In this document: one piece after another, positions 26,217-35,412 of the stretch
How the letters are laid out: every line of letters starts with the position of its first letter
Position numbering within the stretch: the stretch's first letter is position 1
Assembly: GCA_038243995.1 (NCBI GenBank)
Contig: JBBRTV010000028.1
Coordinates: 1 to 64,000, forward strand
Length of the DNA: 64,000 nucleotides
Source: Scleromatobacter sp038243995
Lineage (GTDB): Bacteria > Pseudomonadota > Gammaproteobacteria > Burkholderiales > Burkholderiaceae_C
Direction: 5' to 3'
Program-made: the position numbers and the translations under genes
The notes under the pieces: generated by a model
Databases searched by the model: none
What the model was told of the DNA's origin: nothing
The model's input: only the letters and a program-made list of their open reading frames with translations

Positions 26217-27374
26217 TCATCGCGTCATGACTTTTCTGGCTTCCTCGCGCAAGGCCTCGACTTCGCCCACCTGAGCGGTGCGGACGACGCGCCTGATCGA
26301 GTCGCGCAGATACTGGCATTCGGAAAAGCCGGTGGCGGGCGACCAATGGGCTGAAAGAGCTGCGCGTTCGGCACGAATGAGCTCTTGCCGCGAGGCGTCA
26401 CCCGTCGCCTGCAAGAGCAAGTCACCGCTGATGGCCTGGCTGAGCAGGTTGTCCGAGTGCTCGTACATCACGTTGCTGATAGACCGGCACACCCGTTCGA
26501 GGTCCTCGTTTCCGCCGGCCTTGTCGCGACACACTTGCAACAGGGGATGAAACGGCGGAATGGGCGGGGTCCCCGCCTGGCCGAAGGCCCTCGACGCCAG
26601 GTCATTGACTGCGGCCAGGTCCTGGTCGTCCTTCGGCATGCGGCTGGCAACGGCGCCGGCGGCGCTTTGCAAGTAGAGGTCGAAACGGGTCGCCAATGCC
26701 AGTTGGGATATCGCGGCCCGCATGCCCGCGAGGTCGCCTCGCGCCTGCGCCTGCCCCAGCATCTCCAGCAACGGAATCCCGTTGCCGGGGTCCAGCTGGA
26801 TCCAGCGATCGAGACTGATTGCGCGGCAACTCGGAGCCGGCGCGCGGGCCGAGTGACACATCCCGTATCCCAATGCGTAGACCCGCGCGTCCGTCGTCGC
26901 GGCAGCCTGCTGCACGACCGCCTCTTCCCGCCCGGACTCGCTGCGCATGTTCCCGGCGTTGACGAGGTCCGCCACCGCGCGATCCAGCGGATCGGGACTC
27001 GAACGCAGCGCTGCGTCGATGCTGGACTGGGCATGGACGAACCGGGCCGACGCGCCGCCGATCTGCACCAGGGGATCCTCGGGGCCAAGCGGCTTGTTGA
27101 ACCGCGGGCCGTCCTGGATCCCGCAATCCTCTCTCTCCGCCGCCGTGGCCGGTGCCGACGGCGCGGGCGACTCTGCGAGAGTCCACGGATCTTCCTGCGT
27201 CGCAGGCAGCGCGAGCGCGGCCTCGCGGCGTACGCGCTGCGCCGGCTGGTCGATGTCGATGCCGGGCGGCCGCGCTGCCGACTCGGCGATCGCGGGAGCA
27301 CGGACAAACCACCAAGCCGCTGGAGCCAGCATGGCCGCCACAATTGCCGCTACCGCCGTGGACTTGCGTTTCAT
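26217..27374 (-). CDS. Hypothetical membrane-anchored or secreted protein
   Basis: 385 residues, not recognised. An N-terminal hydrophobic segment (VAAIVAAMLAPAAWWFV, residues 8-24) could be a signal anchor. A Pro/Ala-rich linker follows, then a largely helical domain with several cysteines (EDCGIQDG, YGMCHSARAPAPSCRA, LLQVCRDKAGG, ERVCRSISN, FSECQYLRD) that may form periplasmic disulfides. ISLDRWIQLDPGNGIPLLEML and RGDLAGMRAAISQLA suggest a helical solenoid of TPR or Sel1 kind. The ATG at 27374 begins just before the hydrophobic segment. It lies 58 bases downstream of the DUF4188 gene on the same strand, so the two may be co-transcribed. Confidence 0.65.
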   Translation of the reverse strand: MKRKSTAVAAIVAAMLAPAAWWFVRAPAIAESAARPPGIDIDQPAQRVRREAALALPATQEDPWTLAESPAPSAPATAAEREDCGIQDGPRFNKPLGPEDPLVQIGGASARFVHAQSSIDAALRSSPDPLDRAVADLVNAGNMRSESGREEAVVQQAAATTDARVYALGYGMCHSARAPAPSCRAISLDRWIQLDPGNGIPLLEMLGQAQARGDLAGMRAAISQLALATRFDLYLQSAAGAVASRMPKDDQDLAAVNDLASRAFGQAGTPPIPPFHPLLQVCRDKAGGNEDLERVCRSISNVMYEHSDNLLSQAISGDLLLQATGDASRQELIRAERAALSAHWSPATGFSECQYLRDSIRRVVRTAQVGEVEALREEARKVMTR

Positions 27375-27432
27375 GGCTGCGAGGGAGCGCTGGCACGCAG
27401 CTCGCCGGTCGATGATCGATGCCCGTCCAGAG

Positions 27433-27987
27433 TCATGAAGCGCAATCGCCGGAAACAGCGTGCTTCGTTGACGCAAAGCAGTTGGTCATGTGCGGCCGCT
27501 CGCGGCCATCAACGGTGTTCTCTGCCCGACCGCAGCCTGCCCGCAACCGATTCCTTGCTTCGGACGCCGGGCGCAGGGTTCCGGCACGTCCGAGTCCGAA
27601 CTCCGGCATGTTGACGTAGACGCTTTCGTGGCTTCCGGGCGCGGCAGCGTACGTCTCGTGCCAAATGCCGACCGACCCATCCGTTGCGATCGACCTGTTG
27701 AAGGCTTGCCATGCTGGAAGATGGTTGGCGGAACGCAACTTGGCGTACGCCAGAAGCTGATCCATCGAGCGCCGATATTGAACCATGATCGTCGTTCGCG
27801 AGAACCACATTTCAGCGTGGATGAAGCCGAGCTCGGGTTGGCGATGAAGATCGGCGAGCATGCGAGGCATGGCACGTACCACCGGCAGCCATTTGTGAAT
27901 CTTCAGGGGCGTGTTGATGCGCACGCCGATCAGGAACACCACGAAGTTGCCGTCCAGGTCGGCGGTCAGCCGTTCAGATCGAATCAT
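27433..27987 (-). CDS. DUF4188-family protein
   Basis: 184 residues. The family signature is clear: LTADLDGNFVVFLIGVRIN, KIHKWLPVVRAMPRML, RTTIMVQYRRSMDQLLAYA, LPAWQAFNRSI, VGIWHETYAA and YVNMPEFGLGRAGTL. The fold is a ferredoxin-like dimeric alpha-beta barrel related to small monooxygenases and to Bacillus phenylacetaldoxime-dehydratase-type proteins; the biochemical role is not established. The tail after RAGTLRPAS is longer than usual and looks unstructured. The ATG at 27987 gives the family's normal N-terminus. It sits between the lipoprotein lipase gene (79 bases upstream) and the hypothetical protein. Confidence 0.8.
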   Translation of the reverse strand: MIRSERLTADLDGNFVVFLIGVRINTPLKIHKWLPVVRAMPRMLADLHRQPELGFIHAEMWFSRTTIMVQYRRSMDQLLAYAKLRSANHLPAWQAFNRSIATDGSVGIWHETYAAAPGSHESVYVNMPEFGLGRAGTLRPASEARNRLRAGCGRAENTVDGRERPHMTNCFASTKHAVSGDCAS

Positions 27988-28066
27988 GGGGCCAGCCTGC
28001 ATGCGTTTCGAGGGTTGCTGATGTCGGTGCCACCGGCCGCCCGCAAGCGGCCTCCCGCGAACAGCT

Positions 28067-29485
28067 TCATTTCGGGGCATCCGCGGTCATCTCCCAGGGA
28101 AGATTGCGCGTCAGCAGCACATTCAGGAGGTTGTCCTGGAAATTGACGTTGTTGGTCAGCTGATCGTGGCGCTCGCACAGGAAGAACCAGTAGGCGATCG
28201 GCAGAAACACGTCCTCGCTCTGCGGTGCCATCGGATCGAGTGTTTCGCGCGCCAGCAGCGATGGCTTCGTCACGCGGCCATCACCCGGCTCCAGCATGAT
28301 CTCGTCATAACGAACGCCGGGCACCGGTGCGCGAATCTCCGCCGGCGTCTGGCGCACTTCGTAGCGTCCGGAAACTTCTTCCAGGAGGAGCCGCGCGGGC
28401 GTCAGGGTGCAGTCACCGCCGAACAGCACGTAGCGAACCGGTGCGGCCGGTTCAGGCGTCGACAGAAACCACATGAAGCGGCGGCCGCGTTCGAGCCGGT
28501 AGTCGAAGTAGCGGTGCAGTGCCGTGACATAGGCATCCCCCTCCGCGGCGTGCGTGGCAAGCAGCCGCGCCCCGATCGTCGGGTCGAACACCGACCAGCC
28601 GTAGCGGCGCCAGGTGTCGCCCTCGTACAGGTCGATGTCGAGCGCATTGCCGTTGGCATCGACCGCCCAGGTGACGAGCGGGTGCGGGAAAAGCTGGTAA
28701 CCGCTCGGCAGGGTGGCGAGCACCTCCGGCGCGATGCGTCCGAAGCCGATCGGCTCACCCGTCAGGAAGGCGCGTACCGACCCGACAGATCCCATGTTCG
28801 GCGTGCCGAGCTGGATGAGCTTGCGCACGCGCGAAGCCCCGTACAGCGTGACCGGCTTGTATGTCCTGGTGTCGAGCACGTCCGTGGGACCGTAGCGCAG
28901 GTAGTAGCGTGCGATCAGGCCACCCATGCTGTGGGCGATCAGGTCGACGCGCAGCGTCGGATCGCGGTAGTCGCGGCGTATCTCCTCGATCAGCCGGTCG
29001 AGCGCCGCCGCGTGCAAGACGTTGTCCTGTCGCCAGTCGTAAGGGAAGACGTAGTAGCGCCGTTCGCGCCCGCGCACGGGCTCGCCCGGCGTGCCGCGCA
29101 CGTACCCTCCGAAGTCTTCCAGGGTCTTGATCAGCGGTCGATAGAAATCCTGTCCCAGCACCTGCTCGGCCAGCCCCGATGCTTCGAGCGAATCCGGCAG
29201 GACGGCGAGCGACTGGGGATCGAACTTCAGGGCGAGCGCGCGATAGTCGCCAAACACCAGGTCGGTGGTGTCGCCCGGCCAGACCTCGGCACCTGTCGCG
29301 CGGTCTCGCAAGGTCGAACCGAAGAGCCCCGGGATGACGATGACGGGCGTGACATCGTCGCTGCCGGTGCCCACGCGATAGAGCCGTGCCAGGTCGGGGT
29401 GCCGCACAGTCGTGCAGGCGGCGAAAAGCACGCAGGTTCCGAGCACGACGATGCGCATGAGCGCGCCGCGCAGCCGCGTTTGCAT
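28067..29485 (-). CDS. Lipoprotein of the LCAT/phospholipase-acyltransferase family
   Basis: 472 residues. A lipobox (VLFAAC, Cys 23 from the first ATG) predicts a lipid-anchored envelope protein. VIVIPGLFGSTLRD is the oxyanion loop of lecithin:cholesterol-acyltransferase-like alpha/beta hydrolases; the nucleophile is in DLIAHSMGGLIARYY and the catalytic His is probably in FLCERHDQL, with the acid in YVLFGGD or GDGRVT. PYDWRQDN is also conserved in this family. It would cleave or transfer acyl chains of lipids, or act as a general esterase. Either ATG (29485 or 29458) gives a valid lipoprotein signal, and neither has a clear ribosome binding site. It starts 224 bases from the divergent LacI-type gene. 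Confidence 0.85.
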   Translation of the reverse strand: MQTRLRGALMRIVVLGTCVLFAACTTVRHPDLARLYRVGTGSDDVTPVIVIPGLFGSTLRDRATGAEVWPGDTTDLVFGDYRALALKFDPQSLAVLPDSLEASGLAEQVLGQDFYRPLIKTLEDFGGYVRGTPGEPVRGRERRYYVFPYDWRQDNVLHAAALDRLIEEIRRDYRDPTLRVDLIAHSMGGLIARYYLRYGPTDVLDTRTYKPVTLYGASRVRKLIQLGTPNMGSVGSVRAFLTGEPIGFGRIAPEVLATLPSGYQLFPHPLVTWAVDANGNALDIDLYEGDTWRRYGWSVFDPTIGARLLATHAAEGDAYVTALHRYFDYRLERGRRFMWFLSTPEPAAPVRYVLFGGDCTLTPARLLLEEVSGRYEVRQTPAEIRAPVPGVRYDEIMLEPGDGRVTKPSLLARETLDPMAPQSEDVFLPIAYWFFLCERHDQLTNNVNFQDNLLNVLLTRNLPWEMTADAPK

Positions 29486-29654
29486 CTGGTCATCGAGGTT
29501 CAGTGTCTTGCTCCCCCGCCGCCTGCCGGCCGTCGTGCAACCTTAACAGGCTGCGCAGAAGCCTGGCCGTCAGGGCTGGAACGCGTTCGGGCGGGTGGCG
29601 AACTCCGCACTCGTCAGTGAACTGGCCGCCCTGGCGCCCAGCGCTCCAAAACCC

Positions 29655-29709
29655 TGATTGATTTAAATACTGATGTGATTACTCTTCGCACATCCATCAA
29701 CGCCGCCCC
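29655..29709 (+). promoter_or_regulatory. AT-rich promoter/operator candidate upstream of the LacI-type gene
   Basis: A conspicuous AT-rich island in GC-rich DNA: TGATTGATTTAAATACTGAT with the 8-base palindrome ATTTAAAT (29661-29668), immediately before the regulator gene. LacI-family proteins bind palindromic operators, so autoregulation is plausible. Exact -35/-10 boxes cannot be fixed. Confidence 0.4.
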
Positions 29710-30741
29710 ATGTCTTCCCTCCCCACCATCGCCGACATCGCCCGCCTCGCAGGCGTCGGCACGGCCACCGTCGACCGGGTGCTGAACAAGCGGCCGGGGG
29801 TCAATCCGGAGACGGTCCAGCGGGTGTTGCAAGTGATTGCGGATATCGGCACCCCCGCGGCTGCGGGGCGGCCGCGGCGGGGCGAGAACTTCCGCTTCAC
29901 GTTCGTCCTGCCGGGCGAGGACGCTCCCTTCCTCGACCTGGTGGATCGCCAGATCGCGCAGGCCGCGGGCGACTTCCGGCACCGGCACATCACCGAGGTG
30001 ACGCACCGCATCCCCTCCGCGGATGCGGGCGCGTTCGCGGCCGAACTCGCGCGGCTGGACGGCTGCGAGGGCATCGCGCTGCTCGCGCCCGATCTTCCGC
30101 AGGTCAAGCTGGCCATCAACGAACTGGTGCGCTCGGGGGTGCACGTCGTGACGCTGTTCTCCGACGTCGCCGGTTCCATGCGCGAGACCTGCATCGGCGC
30201 CGACAACCGCGCCGCGGGCCGCACCGCCGGCCTGCTGCTCGCGCGCATGGCCACGGCGAAGAAGCGCGACACGCTGCTGCTGTCGTCGCAAGCCACGCGC
30301 CTGTCGGCGGAGATCGAGCGGCGCATCGGGTTCGCGCAGGTGCTCGAGGAGCGCTTCCCCGCGCTGCGCATGGTGCGCATGCCCGACCTGCCACCCGACG
30401 ACGCGGGCGCGGGCGAGACCCTCGAACGCTTCCTGCAGGCCGACATCGACGCGACGCGCGTCGCCGGCCTCTACAACGTCGGCTCGGGCAGCGCCGGCCT
30501 CGCCGCCGCGCTGCGGCGCCGCCGGCTGACCGGCCAGATCCCGGTCGTGGCCCACGATTTCACCGAAGAGCACAGGTCGTTGCTCGCTGCGAACGGCCTC
30601 GCCTATGTCCTGCACCAGGACATCCACTACTGCGTGCTGGCGGCGGCACGGGTGCTGCACGCGCTGTGCGAAAGCGTGCGTGGAGCGCTGAACGTGGTGC
30701 AGCCGCGCATCGAGATCCTGACCGCCGAGAACCTTCACTGA
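29710..30741 (+). CDS. LacI-family transcriptional regulator
   Basis: 343 residues. The DNA-binding helix-turn-helix is IADIARLAGVGTATVDRVL (residues 7-25). A periplasmic-binding-like effector domain follows (FTFVLPGEDAPFLDLVDRQI, GIALLAPD, TCIGADNRAAGRTAGLLLAR, AGLYNVGSGSAG, PVVAHDFTEEHRSLL, VLHQDIHYC). The TVDRVLN version of the recognition helix and the DNRAAGRTAG segment resemble regulators of sugar and polyol ABC importers. It lies 51 bases upstream of the binding-protein gene in the same direction and very probably represses this importer-DhaKL operon, with the imported compound or its phosphate as inducer. Confidence 0.93.
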   Translation: MSSLPTIADIARLAGVGTATVDRVLNKRPGVNPETVQRVLQVIADIGTPAAAGRPRRGENFRFTFVLPGEDAPFLDLVDRQIAQAAGDFRHRHITEVTHRIPSADAGAFAAELARLDGCEGIALLAPDLPQVKLAINELVRSGVHVVTLFSDVAGSMRETCIGADNRAAGRTAGLLLARMATAKKRDTLLLSSQATRLSAEIERRIGFAQVLEERFPALRMVRMPDLPPDDAGAGETLERFLQADIDATRVAGLYNVGSGSAGLAAALRRRRLTGQIPVVAHDFTEEHRSLLAANGLAYVLHQDIHYCVLAAARVLHALCESVRGALNVVQPRIEILTAENLH

Positions 30742-30792
30742 CCGGCGACCGGGTGATGTCCTGAAGTTCCCACAACTTGACGGAGACAGCTC

Positions 30793-32133
30793 ATGAAATC
30801 GATCCTGAAGAGGCTCCCGCAGGCCTTCACCCTGGCGGCGCTCGCCGCGCTCGGCCTCGTCGCCGGGCCTGCGCGGGCCGAGGGCAAGACCATCACGCTG
30901 TGCTGGGCCGCCTGGGATCCGGCCAACGCGCTGGTCGAACTGTCGAAGGACTTCACCGCCAAGAGCGGCGTGAAGATGAAGTTCGAGTTCGTGCCGTGGA
31001 CGAACTTCGCCGACCGCATGCTCAACGAGCTGAACTCCAAGGGCAAGCTGTGCGACCTGATCATCGGCGACAGCCAGTGGATCGGCGGCGCGGCCGAGAA
31101 TGGGCACTACGTCAAGCTGAATGACTTCTTCGCGAAGGAAGGCATCAAGATGACGGACTTCGCGCCCGCCACCGTGGTGGGCTACGCCGAGTGGCCGAAG
31201 AACACGCCGAACTACTGGGCCCTGCCGGCGATGGCCGACGCGGTGGGCTGGACCTATCGCAAGGACTGGTTCGCCAAGCCCGAGCTGCGCGCCGAATTCA
31301 AGCAGAAGTTCAACCGCGACCTGGCGCCGCCCAAGACCTGGGCCGAGTTCAGGCAGGTGTCCGAATTCTTCCAGGGCCGCATGGTCGACGGCAAGAAGGT
31401 CTACGGGGCCTACCTGTTCACCGAGCGCGGCTCCGAAGGCATCACGATGGGCGTCACCAACGTGATGTACCCGATGGGCTTCAAGTACGAGGATCCGAAG
31501 AAGCCGTACGCGATGGACGGCTTCGTCAATTCGGCCGACGCGGTGCGCGGCCTGGAGTTCTACAAGGCGCTCTACAAGGGCAGCACGCCGCCCGGGCTCA
31601 CCAACGCGTACATGGGCGAGGGCCTGGACGCGTTCAAGTCCGGCCAGGTCGCGATGATGATGAACTGGTTCGCGTTCTTTCCCGGCCTCTACAAGGATCC
31701 GAACGTCGGCGGCGACAAGATCGGCTTCTTCGTCAATCCGTCCGACAAGGGCCGCGGCGTGCAGCTGGGCGGGCAGGGCATCTCGGTGGTGTCGTACTCG
31801 CCCAACCGCGACGAATCGCTGCAATACATCAAGTGGTTCGCGAGCCCCGACGTGCAGAAGAAATGGCAGGCGATCGGCGGCTCGTCGGCGGCCAACTCCG
31901 TGCTGCGCGACCCGGGCTACCCGACGAGCTCCCCGTTCGCCAAGCCCTTCCTGGAGTCGATGGACATGGTCGTCGACTTCTGGGCCGAGCCCTCGTACGC
32001 GCAATTGCTGCTGGCCATGCAGAAGCGCGTGCACGACTACGTGGTGGCCGACAAGGGCAGCGCGAAGGAGGCGCTCGACGCCCTCGTGGTCGACTGGAAG
32101 AAGGTGTTCAAGGAAGACGGGAAGCTGAAGTAG
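30793..32133 (+). CDS. ABC transporter substrate-binding protein (sugar/polyol class)
   Basis: 446 residues. The signal peptide (LPQAFTLAALAALGLVAG, cleaved near ARAEG) precedes an extracellular binding protein of the MalE/UgpB cluster: DLIIGDSQWIGGAAENG, WALPAMADAVGWTYRKDWF, PKTWAEFRQVSEFFQGR, and the aromatic-rich pocket segments MMNWFAFFPGLY and VVDFWAEPSYAQLL. It captures the substrate in the periplasm for the two permeases that follow (three-base gap). The ribosome binding site is GGAGAC before the ATG. The substrate is probably small and polyhydroxylated, given the dihydroxyacetone-kinase-type genes at the end of the operon; that is inference. Confidence 0.92.
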   Translation: MKSILKRLPQAFTLAALAALGLVAGPARAEGKTITLCWAAWDPANALVELSKDFTAKSGVKMKFEFVPWTNFADRMLNELNSKGKLCDLIIGDSQWIGGAAENGHYVKLNDFFAKEGIKMTDFAPATVVGYAEWPKNTPNYWALPAMADAVGWTYRKDWFAKPELRAEFKQKFNRDLAPPKTWAEFRQVSEFFQGRMVDGKKVYGAYLFTERGSEGITMGVTNVMYPMGFKYEDPKKPYAMDGFVNSADAVRGLEFYKALYKGSTPPGLTNAYMGEGLDAFKSGQVAMMMNWFAFFPGLYKDPNVGGDKIGFFVNPSDKGRGVQLGGQGISVVSYSPNRDESLQYIKWFASPDVQKKWQAIGGSSAANSVLRDPGYPTSSPFAKPFLESMDMVVDFWAEPSYAQLLLAMQKRVHDYVVADKGSAKEALDALVVDWKKVFKEDGKLK

Positions 32134-32136
32134 GCC

Positions 32137-33093
32137 ATGTCGACGACCCGCGCCTCCCTCGCCGCCCGCGCCGCCGGCGCCACGCCCGGCGCGCTGGCGA
32201 CGCGCGTGCGCGGGCTCTCCGACCGCACGATCGCCTGGCTGTTCGTCGGGCCCACCATGGCCCTGCTGCTGGCGATCAACATCTTCCCGCTGATCTGGAC
32301 GATCAAGCTGTCGTTCACGAACTACCGCGCGAACCGGCCCAATGCGCCGGTGCTGGACGTGGGCCTCGACAACTACGTCTCGGTATTGACGGATCCCGAC
32401 ATCTGGCAGGCCATGCAGGCCACCGCGCACTTCCTGTTCTGGACGATCTTCCTGCAGACGCTGATCGGCTTCACGCTGGCCTGGCTGATCGACCGGCGCT
32501 TCCGCGGCCACGGCTTCTGGACGACGGTGATCCTGATCCCCATGATGCTGTCGCCCGCGGTCGTGGGCAACTTCTGGGCCTTCCTGTACCAGCCGCAGAC
32601 GGGCCTGTTCAACTATGCCGTCGCCTGGCTCACCGGGGTGCCGCCGTCGTCGTTCGAGATGATAGGCTCGGTGCGGCTGGCGCCCTGGGCCATCGTGATC
32701 GTCGACACGTGGATGTGGACGCCCTACGTGATGCTCATCTGCCTGGCCGGCCTGCGTTCGATCCCCGCCTACATCTACGAGGCGGCCGAGGTCGATCGCG
32801 CGTCGTCGTGGCGCCAGTTCTGGTCGATCACGCTGCCGATGGTGCTGCCGTTCATCATGCTGGCCGTGCTGTTCCGCGGCATCGAGAACTTCAAGATGTT
32901 CGACATGGTGAACCTGCTCACCTCCGGCGGCCCCGGGTCGACGACCGAACTCGCGTCGATCACGCTCAAGCGCGAGGCGTTCGAGAAATGGCGCACCGGC
33001 TATTCGTCGGCGTTCGCCATCGTGCTGTTCGTGTCGGTGTTCGGCCTGGCCAACATCTACGTCAAGGCCCTCAACCACGTCAAGGGCCGATGA
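32137..33093 (+). CDS. ABC transporter permease 1 (MalF-like)
   Basis: 318 residues with six predicted membrane helices, starting with AWLFVGPTMALLLAINIFPL. The cytoplasmic EAA loop that docks the ATPase is YEAAEVDRASSWRQFWSITL. SFTNYRANRP near the first periplasmic loop is typical of MalF/UgpA-type permeases. It begins three bases after the binding-protein stop and pairs with the next permease to form the pore. Confidence 0.92.
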   Translation: MSTTRASLAARAAGATPGALATRVRGLSDRTIAWLFVGPTMALLLAINIFPLIWTIKLSFTNYRANRPNAPVLDVGLDNYVSVLTDPDIWQAMQATAHFLFWTIFLQTLIGFTLAWLIDRRFRGHGFWTTVILIPMMLSPAVVGNFWAFLYQPQTGLFNYAVAWLTGVPPSSFEMIGSVRLAPWAIVIVDTWMWTPYVMLICLAGLRSIPAYIYEAAEVDRASSWRQFWSITLPMVLPFIMLAVLFRGIENFKMFDMVNLLTSGGPGSTTELASITLKREAFEKWRTGYSSAFAIVLFVSVFGLANIYVKALNHVKGR

Positions 33094-33103
33094 GGGCCGC
33101 ACC

Positions 33104-34060
33104 ATGAGAGTCGGCATCAGCACGGCCCATTCCGTCGTCGAGCCGAGCGCGCGCACGCGCCTCGTGGCCGGCGCCCTGGTGCTGCTCTATGCGCTGGTCA
33201 CGATCGTGCCGCTGGCCTGGATCGTGCTCACCAGCGTCAAGACGCCGCCCGATTCCATCAGCTACCCGCCCAAGCTCGTCTTCACGCCGTCGGCCGAAGG
33301 CTATTGCAACCTGTTCACGACCCGCTCGCGCCAGACGCCGGAGTACATCGCCGCGCTGCCGCCGGCCACCGGCACGTGCGACCGCGTCGCGCGCAACGAC
33401 AACATGGTCGTGGCCGGGCCGTCCAACTTCATCCCGCGCTATGTCAACTCGCTGATCATCGCGTTCGGGTCGACGCTGTTGTCGGTGGGTTTCGGCGTGA
33501 TGGCGGCGTACGCGTTCTCTCGCTTCAAGGTGCCGCTGAAGGACGACCTGCTGTTCTTCATCCTCTCGACGCGGATGATGCCGCCCATCGCCGTGGCGAT
33601 CCCGATCTACCTGATGTACCGCGAGCTGGGGCTCTCGGATACCCGCCTGGGCATGATCCTGCTCTACAGCGCGGTCAACGTCTCGCTCGCGGTCTGGCTG
33701 CTCAAGGGCTTCATCGACGAGATCCCGCGCGAGTACGAGGAGGCGGCGATGGTCGACGGCTACACGCGGCTGCAGGCGTTCCGCAAGGTGGTGCTGCCGC
33801 AGGCCACGACGGGCATCGTGGCGACGGCCATCTTCTGCCTGATCTTCGCGTGGAACGAGTACGCGTTCGCCGTGCTGCTGACGTCGGGCACCGCCCAGAC
33901 GGCGCCGCCCTTCATCCCCATCATCATCGGCGAGGGCGGCCAGGACTGGCCCGCGGTCGCTGCCGGCACCACGCTGTTCCTGATCCCCATCCTCGTCTTC
34001 ACGATCCTGCTGCGCAAGCACCTGCTGCGCGGGATCACCTTCGGTGCGGTGCGCAAGTGA
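33104..34060 (+). CDS. ABC transporter permease 2 (MalG-like)
   Basis: 318 residues, six predicted helices (first: LVAGALVLLYALVTIVPLAW). The EAA loop is EEAAMVDGYTRLQAFRKVVL. A long first periplasmic loop (about residues 45-105, containing ATGTCDRVARNDNMV) is typical of permeases of this polyol branch. It probably forms a heterodimer with the 32137 permease. Confidence 0.92.
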   Translation: MRVGISTAHSVVEPSARTRLVAGALVLLYALVTIVPLAWIVLTSVKTPPDSISYPPKLVFTPSAEGYCNLFTTRSRQTPEYIAALPPATGTCDRVARNDNMVVAGPSNFIPRYVNSLIIAFGSTLLSVGFGVMAAYAFSRFKVPLKDDLLFFILSTRMMPPIAVAIPIYLMYRELGLSDTRLGMILLYSAVNVSLAVWLLKGFIDEIPREYEEAAMVDGYTRLQAFRKVVLPQATTGIVATAIFCLIFAWNEYAFAVLLTSGTAQTAPPFIPIIIGEGGQDWPAVAAGTTLFLIPILVFTILLRKHLLRGITFGAVRK

Positions 34061-34068
34061 GGTCCCCG

Positions 34069-34272
34069 ATGCCTGATCCTTCTGCCCCCCCGGCGCGGCG
34101 CTGGCCGCGCTGGGCGCGCCGCGGGCGCATGGAACTGCTGGCCTGCGGCGTGATCGCGCTCGGCCTGCTGATGATGCTGCAGCCGGTGGCCATGGTGCTG
34201 TTCACGTGGTCGTTCGTCACCACGCTGTTCGGCACGGTGATGTTCATGGTCGTCTCGAAGTTCCCTTCCTGA
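34069..34272 (+). CDS. Small membrane protein of the ABC importer operon
   Basis: 67 residues: a basic start (RRWPRWARRGRM) then two hydrophobic stretches (LLACGVIALGLLMMLQPVAM and LFTWSFVTTLFGTVMFMVV). GAGG precedes the ATG by six bases, and it is wedged eight bases after the second permease and 18 bases before the first ATPase, so it is translated as part of the operon. Comparable polyol importers (the rhizobial glycerol system, for example) also carry a small membrane protein between permease and ATPase genes, though I do not recognise this one as the same family. It may stabilise the permease complex. Confidence 0.75.
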   Translation: MPDPSAPPARRWPRWARRGRMELLACGVIALGLLMMLQPVAMVLFTWSFVTTLFGTVMFMVVSKFPS

Positions 34273-34290
34273 CCAACGCGACGCGACCCG

Positions 34291-35412
34291 ATGGCCGACA
34301 TCCGCATCCACCACCTCCACAAGGCGTTCGCCGAGTTCACGGCCGTCCAGGACTCGACGTTCACCGTGCGCGACGGCGAATTCTTCTGCCTGCTCGGACC
34401 CTCGGGCTGCGGCAAGACGACCACGCTGCGGATGATCGCCGGCCTCGAACTGCCGACGTCGGGCCAGATCTTCCTGGGCGACGAAGACGTGAGCTTCAAG
34501 CGCGCGTCGGCGCGCGACATCGCGTTCGTGTTCCAGATGTTCGCGCTCTACCCGCACCTGAACGTGCGCCGCAACATCGCCTTTCCGCTCGTCTCGCAGG
34601 GCATGCCGCGCGCCGAGATCGCGACCCGCGTCGAGCAGGCGGCGCGCATCCTGCGCATCGTCGACCTGCTGGACAAGCCCGTCTCGGGCCTGTCCAGCGG
34701 CGATCGCCAGCGCGTCGCGCTCGGCCGCGCGATCGTGCGCGACCCGATGGCGTTCCTCATGGACGAGCCGCTCGGCGCGCTCGACGCCGAGTTCCGCGAG
34801 GTGATGTGCGGCGAATTGCGCGCCCTGCATGACCGCCTGCGCGCGACCACCGTCTACGTCACCCACGACCAGCGCGAGGCGATGGCCATGGCCGACACGA
34901 TCGCCATCATGAACCAGGGGGTGATCGAGCAGCTCGGCGCGCCGATGGAGGTCTACGAGCGTCCGGCCAGCGTCTTCGTCGCCGATTTCGTCGGGGCGCC
35001 GGCCATGAACTTCCTGCCCTTCGAGGCCGCGCTCGCCAGCGGCGCGGAGGTCGTGCGCATCGGCGCCGCCCGCGTCGGGGTGCCCGCCCTGCGCGAGGAC
35101 GTGTCCGAGCGCGCGCTGCTGTGCGGCGTGCGGCCCGAGCACGTGCGCCTGGTCGACGTCTCCGCGCTGCGCGCCGAGGTGCTGGGCACCGAGTACCTGG
35201 GCACCAGCCGCGTCGTGACGCTCGCCACCGCGCAGGGCGCGACGCTGCGGGCCAAGGTGGACGTCGGGAACGGCGCGCGGCGCGGCGACAACGTCGGCCT
35301 CGCGTTCGACGCGGCGGCGGTCTCGCTGTTCGATCTCGCCTCGGGTCGGGCGCTGCGCACCGCGCGCGACGATGGTCCGCACGCCCCCCGCACGGGAGCA
35401 CGCCATGGCTGA
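34291..35412 (+). CDS. ABC transporter ATPase 1 with altered signature motif
   Basis: 373 residues, MalK/UgpC type. Walker A GPSGCGKTTTLRM, Q-loop VFQMFALYPHLNVR, Walker B MAFLMDEPLGALD and H-loop VTHDQREAMAM are intact. The signature normally LSGGQ reads LSSGD (SGLSSGDRQRVALGRAI). A regulatory TOBE-type domain follows (about 240-360). Since ATPase 2 has a normal LSGGQ, the heterodimer would have one standard and one altered catalytic site, as in other asymmetric ABC pairs. The stop overlaps the next start by eight bases. Confidence 0.92.
   Translation: MADIRIHHLHKAFAEFTAVQDSTFTVRDGEFFCLLGPSGCGKTTTLRMIAGLELPTSGQIFLGDEDVSFKRASARDIAFVFQMFALYPHLNVRRNIAFPLVSQGMPRAEIATRVEQAARILRIVDLLDKPVSGLSSGDRQRVALGRAIVRDPMAFLMDEPLGALDAEFREVMCGELRALHDRLRATTVYVTHDQREAMAMADTIAIMNQGVIEQLGAPMEVYERPASVFVADFVGAPAMNFLPFEAALASGAEVVRIGAARVGVPALREDVSERALLCGVRPEHVRLVDVSALRAEVLGTEYLGTSRVVTLATAQGATLRAKVDVGNGARRGDNVGLAFDAAAVSLFDLASGRALRTARDDGPHAPRTGARHG

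Noticed and set aside
29614..33156. A 3.5-kb minus-strand open frame opposite the LacI and transporter genes
   Set aside because: His/Arg/Gly-rich translation with no recognisable motif; the plus strand carries well-supported genes across the whole interval.
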